Assembly (NCBI GenBank): GCA_025360395.1 | Contig: JANYCH010000114.1 | Coordinates: forward strand, 1-21,097 | Length of the DNA stretch: 21,097 nt | Direction: 5' to 3' | Source: Cytophagales bacterium | Lineage (GTDB): Bacteria; Bacteroidota; Bacteroidia; Cytophagales; UBA9547 | In this document: positions 17,327 through 21,097 of the stretch, one piece after another | Layout of the letters: each line of letters starts with the position of its first letter | Numbering within the stretch: position 1 is the stretch's first letter | The notes under the pieces: model-generated | Databases searched by the model: none | Told to the model about the DNA's origin: nothing | Seen by the model: only the letters and a program-made list of their open reading frames with translations | Translations under genes and position numbers: made by a program

Positions 17327-18484
17327 TTAATGAGAAGTATTAAATTCCGGTAAGAGTTTTTTAATCTGTTTAGAAAACATATTATGATCAAATACTGTAC
17401 TCCTTTCTTTACAATACTGTTTATAAAACAAAAGGTTGTCTTTATCCATAATTCTATTTAAACAATCCTGGAATGATTTTTTATTATCTTGTTGGAAAAT
17501 TAAATTATAATTCTTTATAATTTCGTCCGAAGGGCTAATATCTGGTGCTATTACTACCATTCCTCTAGACATTCCTTCAACCTGCACATATCCCCAATCA
17601 TCAAAGGAGGAACAAAAGATTAATATGTCACATTGATCCATGATTTCAACAAGATTTTTGCGGTCAAGTAACCCATGAAACGTAGTACTCAGACCTAAGG
17701 AGTTAGTTTTATCTTTTAGGTAGGTATATTTTCCAATGAAATGGATTTCCAACTGGTCTTTTTTATCAAAACTACCTAGCATATCCACTCCCCATTCTAT
17801 TCGCTTCTGGGGATTCTCCAGGTTAACTGCAATAAAAAGAACTTTTACCTTGCCATTTGGAATTTTTATTTTTTTTTCATAATCAATATTTAAGGGAGGA
17901 TAAAGTAAATGCGCATTGATATTTTTACTCTTTAATAAGTTTGTCAGCCTTTCGCTTACTGCAATTACAGCATTGGCCAATTTATAAGCTTTCCAGTCTT
18001 TTCGATACCATAAAACGGCATTTACTAGTGAGGTTAACGTACTGATATTAAAGAAAGAGGGCGTTTGTCTTAATGCTTTGAGGATATAGCCTTTTAAAGT
18101 TGTTGGGTAAGCCCAGGAAACAATAAATTGTGGCGTAATACACCTTGTGTCAAATAAATCTGATTGATTAAGAAGGAATAGCGTTGGATTATAACCAGTA
18201 TTCCTTAGTTGCTTTTCAATTTCTGATGTTAAGCCTTGGGAGATTCCCAAGATTTTAACGCGAATGTAATTTGAGATTTTATTAAGTAAGGTTGTATTAA
18301 ATGAATTCGTTTTAAACCTGAAAAAAAAAGTTTTAAATGGATATACAGTATTTTTTAAATCAGGCCTCTGTTCATCGTCAATGACCAATATAACTTCATA
18401 ACCAGCATAGTGTAGGGCATGCGCAGTTTCGATGCACCATGTTGCCATACCGTTATGATTATATAATAAACCTATTGCGATCAT
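17327..18484 (-). CDS. GT-B glycosyltransferase, paralogue B of a tandem pair
   Basis: Predicted GT-B glycosyltransferase of 385 residues and a divergent tandem paralogue of the next gene. Aligned blocks are IGLLYNHNGMATWCIETAHA (4-23), LFLLNQSDLFDTRCITPQFI (102-121), WYRKDWKAYKLANAV (159-173), LLYPPLNI (193-200) and LIFCSSFDDWGYVQVEGMSR (288-307). The donor-loop sequence is VNLENPQKRIEWGVD (220-234). The E-x7-E equivalent is D295-x7-E303. Start is ATG 18484, 34 nt after the preceding stop. Both copies keep the same landmarks across the full length, so neither appears to be decaying. The pair probably adds related sugars or the same sugar in different linkages; that is inference from duplication and divergence. 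Confidence 0.85.
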   Translation of the reverse strand: MIAIGLLYNHNGMATWCIETAHALHYAGYEVILVIDDEQRPDLKNTVYPFKTFFFRFKTNSFNTTLLNKISNYIRVKILGISQGLTSEIEKQLRNTGYNPTLFLLNQSDLFDTRCITPQFIVSWAYPTTLKGYILKALRQTPSFFNISTLTSLVNAVLWYRKDWKAYKLANAVIAVSERLTNLLKSKNINAHLLYPPLNIDYEKKIKIPNGKVKVLFIAVNLENPQKRIEWGVDMLGSFDKKDQLEIHFIGKYTYLKDKTNSLGLSTTFHGLLDRKNLVEIMDQCDILIFCSSFDDWGYVQVEGMSRGMVVIAPDISPSDEIIKNYNLIFQQDNKKSFQDCLNRIMDKDNLLFYKQYCKERSTVFDHNMFSKQIKKLLPEFNTSH

Positions 18485-18518
18485 GCTATAATTCTATCAA
18501 AATCTAGTTTAGTTAAAT

Positions 18519-19718
18519 CTATTCGATATGATTTATAAAATTGTAAAGATTTTTCTGAACATTTATTTTATTGTAAACATTCGATACAAGTTCATTACCT
18601 TTTGATATATAATATTTTTTATTTGTAACATCAGAATGAATTTCTTTTATGTAATTGGCTAATCCTAATACATCATCTTTCTCATAACAAAAACCGATCT
18701 TATTTTCTTTGATGTATAGATTACATGCTGAATATTCTGGACCTACTGATAAGATTGGATTGCCGATGTTAAGATAATCTGTAATTTTTGTCTGAACAGA
18801 TGATTTGCTGAATGAGGCATGTTCATTTGAAAATGAGGAACAAACTAAAAGTAGGTCATAAGGATCCAAGGCCATTTGCAGATCGTCATAAGCTACTTTC
18901 CCCATATAATTTATCTCATATTTTTGAAATATTTCTTTATTATTTTCATAAAACAGAGTTTGGCCATACATATTTAATGTAGCGTCTATTCCTTGACTTC
19001 GTAGTTCCTTACATGCATTTCCTACCAATTCAAAAGCATCAACATGCATAGGCCATAGTGAACCCGCATATGCTATTCTTATCTTGTCTTCATGATAAGG
19101 TAAAGGACTTTTTAACTTAGTTCTTGCAACTACAGGGTTATGTGCAATAATTGTATTTTTTTTAATACCATACCTTTTCTCCAATTCTGTTGTCAGGTAC
19201 TTACTTATCATTATCCAGGCTGAAGAATTAATAAGCAATTTTTTTATACTTTTTTGTAGGTCGCCCTTCCACCATAATGTATTCCGGTTGTTAAACCAGT
19301 CGTCCATAAAGTAAACTATCAAGGGACAATTAAACTCACTATGAAGTTTTTCTGTCATTATCAGTCCTTCAACGCCATTCGCACAAACAATTATTACTTC
19401 CGGATCAAAATTTTTGATTTTATTAACTAAAACCTTACCCGGACTTAACAAAGAAAGATTGAAATAATTAACAAATGGATTAATATAAGGGCCTAGCCTA
19501 TTTTTCTGTTGTTTTATTGGCATTTTCCTGAAAGAAAGCATCTCTATATTTTCAATGCTGTTATCACCCCAGGATTTTATGTCTTCTTCTGAACAGAGAA
19601 CACAAAATTTGTCTTTAGGATAACCATCAAAAAGATTAAACAAGGTTTGGGAAATCCCACCTCCGTTTTTTGCCAGGGGTGCTTCCGAAATAAGCAATAG
19701 TCGTTTTAAATCAGGCAT
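18519..19718 (-). CDS. Divergent GT-B glycosyltransferase lacking E-x7-E, start corrected to ATG 19718
   Basis: Predicted GT-B glycosyltransferase of 399 residues from ATG 19718. A TTG two codons earlier (19724) would also be open, but the ATG is preferred and overlaps the upstream TGA by 8 nt (ATGCCTGA), the same arrangement as at 7742-7749. The N-terminal domain has LKRLLLISEAPLAKNGGGIS (4-23), with a strong glycine loop. The middle includes VYFMDDWFNNRNTLWWKGDL (135-154). The donor domain starts at IRIAYAGSLWPMHVDAFELV (213-232). Instead of E-x7-E it has SSVQTKITDYLNIGNPILSV (306-325), where Lys310 and a Thr-Asp-Tyr-Leu replace the acidic pair; similar S-x-K-x-x-x-Y-L-x-x-G-x-P motifs are found in many GT4-like enzymes. 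Substrate unknown. Confidence 0.85.
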   Translation of the reverse strand: MPDLKRLLLISEAPLAKNGGGISQTLFNLFDGYPKDKFCVLCSEEDIKSWGDNSIENIEMLSFRKMPIKQQKNRLGPYINPFVNYFNLSLLSPGKVLVNKIKNFDPEVIIVCANGVEGLIMTEKLHSEFNCPLIVYFMDDWFNNRNTLWWKGDLQKSIKKLLINSSAWIMISKYLTTELEKRYGIKKNTIIAHNPVVARTKLKSPLPYHEDKIRIAYAGSLWPMHVDAFELVGNACKELRSQGIDATLNMYGQTLFYENNKEIFQKYEINYMGKVAYDDLQMALDPYDLLLVCSSFSNEHASFSKSSVQTKITDYLNIGNPILSVGPEYSACNLYIKENKIGFCYEKDDVLGLANYIKEIHSDVTNKKYYISKGNELVSNVYNKINVQKNLYNFINHIE

Positions 19719-20943
19719 TTGCAACGGAATTGATCATGTTCCTGTAATCCTTTTTTAATGCAGTCCAACTGAAATTTAACTGTATATATTTACTTCTTTC
19801 AAATGCCATATCAACTGAAAATGCATTCATGTCACTTAAAACTCCCAATAATAATCCACTTAAACTAGACTTGATAGAGAAATCAGCAAAATAACCGAAT
19901 TTTTTCAGCACATCTCTGCTTACAGGGTAGTCGTGAGACAGAACAGGCAATCCAAAAGATAAAGCTTCTAACATAACTCTTGGTAATCCTTCTGAAAGTG
20001 AAGGAAGTATAAAAACATCTGAAGCGGTATAGTATTCTTCCAAAGCATCCTTTGCAAGAGTTAAAGCTGAAAATCTTGATCCCATAAGTTCATTTCCATG
20101 TCTAATTATAGCATCTGATTCTTCATTTTGCTGCCCTAAAACAACGAGCGTAATATTATTGCTTTTTATAGCTGCAACCTCATCAATAAGGTAGGTGATT
20201 CTTTTATGAGAATCGTTAATTGCGGCAACACAAAGTACCACTGTTCCCTTCAGACCCAATTTATTTTTGATCTCTGATTTTATAAAAGCTCTTTCTTCTA
20301 AAGATTTTGCAGGGGGAGAAATGGCATATGGCAAAACAAAATGTTTTGAAGAGTCCTCACCTGCATCTAACGCCTGTTTCTTATAAAAGGGAAGTAATTG
20401 TTGAACATAATCACATCTTGTAAAAGGCGGCCCATTTGGTGCCCCGTTAGAAAACAATAATTTATACTTGAGGCCTAAAAACTTACGGATATGCCAATAA
20501 AAAATTCCGGTATGGAAGTCACTGTATAGGATAACTTGGGGCTTTTGCAAGAGTAACATTGGTACGCTAGCCAAAGAAAAACTTAGTTGTTCTATCAAAT
20601 AAGGTTCAACACCAAATAGTTTACCTAACATTTTCCCTATATTTGAAAACCTAGGAATATTTAAAATTTTTTTCTCTTTTACTGTATTATCTCCAGCACC
20701 TTTTAGTAAGTATATTTCTAATTCATCATCGTTTGACAACACTTCAAAGAGTTCTCTTGAAAATGTTTCATATCCTCTGTTAACAAGTCCAAGCCCTGAG
20801 CAGGAAATAAATACTGTTGTTTGTTTCAAAATAATTTCTTCATTACTAAAGGACCTATTTAATAAACTAAGTTTTAAATATATAAAGTTGACAATAGTAG
20901 TTGTAAAATCACTTTTGTTCCAATAGATTCTTTTCAAATTCAT
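19711..20943 (-). CDS. GT4-family GT-B glycosyltransferase
   Basis: Predicted retaining glycosyltransferase, 410 residues from ATG 20943. The Rossmann domain starts only at residue 42: TTVFISCSGLGLVNRGYETF (42-61), whose NRGYETFSRELFE segment is a recognisable N-terminal loop in a GT4-like subgroup. Later landmarks are LCVAAINDSHKRITYLIDEV (237-256), LVVLGQQNEES (266-276) and an intact E-x7-E in LPSLSEGLPRVMLEALSFGL (313-332; E318, E326). The first 41 residues have no evident homologous motif. ATG 20943 overlaps the upstream gene by 35 nt. An alternative TTG at 20829 (Leu39) would start just before the domain and remove the overlap, so the start is uncertain. The next gene overlaps its TGA by 8 nt. 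Confidence 0.9.
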   Translation of the reverse strand: MNLKRIYWNKSDFTTTIVNFIYLKLSLLNRSFSNEEIILKQTTVFISCSGLGLVNRGYETFSRELFEVLSNDDELEIYLLKGAGDNTVKEKKILNIPRFSNIGKMLGKLFGVEPYLIEQLSFSLASVPMLLLQKPQVILYSDFHTGIFYWHIRKFLGLKYKLLFSNGAPNGPPFTRCDYVQQLLPFYKKQALDAGEDSSKHFVLPYAISPPAKSLEERAFIKSEIKNKLGLKGTVVLCVAAINDSHKRITYLIDEVAAIKSNNITLVVLGQQNEESDAIIRHGNELMGSRFSALTLAKDALEEYYTASDVFILPSLSEGLPRVMLEALSFGLPVLSHDYPVSRDVLKKFGYFADFSIKSSLSGLLLGVLSDMNAFSVDMAFERSKYIQLNFSWTALKKDYRNMINSVANA

Positions 20944-21097
20944 TAACCATTTTAATAGCCATAATTTTAGAAATAATAGGATTCATAATAATTGACCTGA
21001 CCCATTCAATAACAGCACAAAGAGTAAAAATAACAAGGGTAGTAAATATTAAACCGGTGACTGTACCTAATTCAAATCTCAGAGAAAATTGATAGAA
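20909..21097 (-). CDS. C-terminus of an unidentified integral membrane protein (partial)
   Basis: An open frame runs in from the window edge at 21097 to a TGA at 20911-20909, giving 62 visible residues. It has one strong hydrophobic segment (GLIFTTLVIFTLCAVIEWV, visible residues 15-33) followed by a mixed tail rich in Ile, Met and Lys, ending NEFEKNLLEQK. It is co-directional with the glycosyltransferases and overlaps the next gene by 35 nt if that gene starts at ATG 20943. In this context a flippase, polymerase, chain-length protein or a further acyltransferase are all possible. The visible part is too short to choose among them, and the frame could conceivably be non-coding. Confidence 0.6.
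   Translation of the reverse strand, partial: FYQFSLRFELGTVTGLIFTTLVIFTLCAVIEWVRSIIMNPIISKIMAIKMVNEFEKNLLEQK

Noticed and set aside
1..21097. tRNA, rRNA, CRISPR, insertion sequence or phage elements
   Set aside because: No cloverleaf-like CCA-adjacent segments, regularly spaced repeats, transposase or integrase motifs, or terminal inverted repeats were noticed on reading both strands; no alignment tool was available to exclude weak cases.

Overview
The window looks like chromosomal DNA of an AT-rich member of the Bacteroidota. The reasons are the A/T-rich third codon positions and spacers, the near absence of Shine-Dalgarno-like sequences before starts, and the combination of a Bacteroidota-like Lon with a membrane-anchored GAF-SpoIIE phosphatase. 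A Cytophagales-like lineage would fit, but this is an inference from sequence character. I could not run a database comparison.

Layout. (1) Positions 1-1772, + strand: the 3' three quarters of lon, the ATP-dependent protease, cut by the window edge. (2) Positions 1841-21097, - strand without exception: one long co-directional block that faces lon tail to tail. In transcription order, from high to low coordinates, it holds: the C-terminus of an unidentified membrane protein (edge-truncated); four GT-B glycosyltransferases, two of them tandem paralogues; a GT2 glycosyltransferase; a SAM-dependent methyltransferase; a second GT2 enzyme; two GT-B enzymes; an acyltransferase-3 membrane O-acyltransferase; three more GT-B enzymes; a polytopic O-antigen polymerase/ligase-like protein; a membrane GAF-SpoIIE protein phosphatase; and a second acyltransferase-3 protein. 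Gaps run from 35-nt overlaps to a maximum of 91 nt, so most of the block could be one or a few transcripts. No stretch over 300 bases lacks a gene.

How the genes fit together. Eleven glycosyltransferases plus a Wzy/WaaL-like protein, two O-acyltransferases and a methyltransferase are what is expected of a locus that builds, polymerises and decorates a surface polysaccharide (exopolysaccharide, capsule or O-antigen). No initiating phosphoglycosyltransferase, recognisable flippase, chain-length regulator, outer-membrane exporter or nucleotide-sugar synthesis gene lies in the window. These are presumably beyond position 21097 or elsewhere. The SpoIIE-type phosphatase sits 53 nt downstream of the polymerase on the same strand and could link the locus to a phosphorylation-based switch; that link is positional only.

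Several starts need care. Four genes have only TTG or GTG as a sensible start, or have one at the first usable position (5088, 8866, 13330, possibly 20829). Two others have a spurious longer TTG start and should be shortened to ATG (16085 and 19718). I found no tRNA, rRNA, CRISPR array, insertion sequence or prophage signal. I see no single clearly novel system. The more unusual points are the tandem paralogous glycosyltransferases with an Asp-for-Glu substitution, the divergent GT-B enzymes, and the phosphatase next to the locus.
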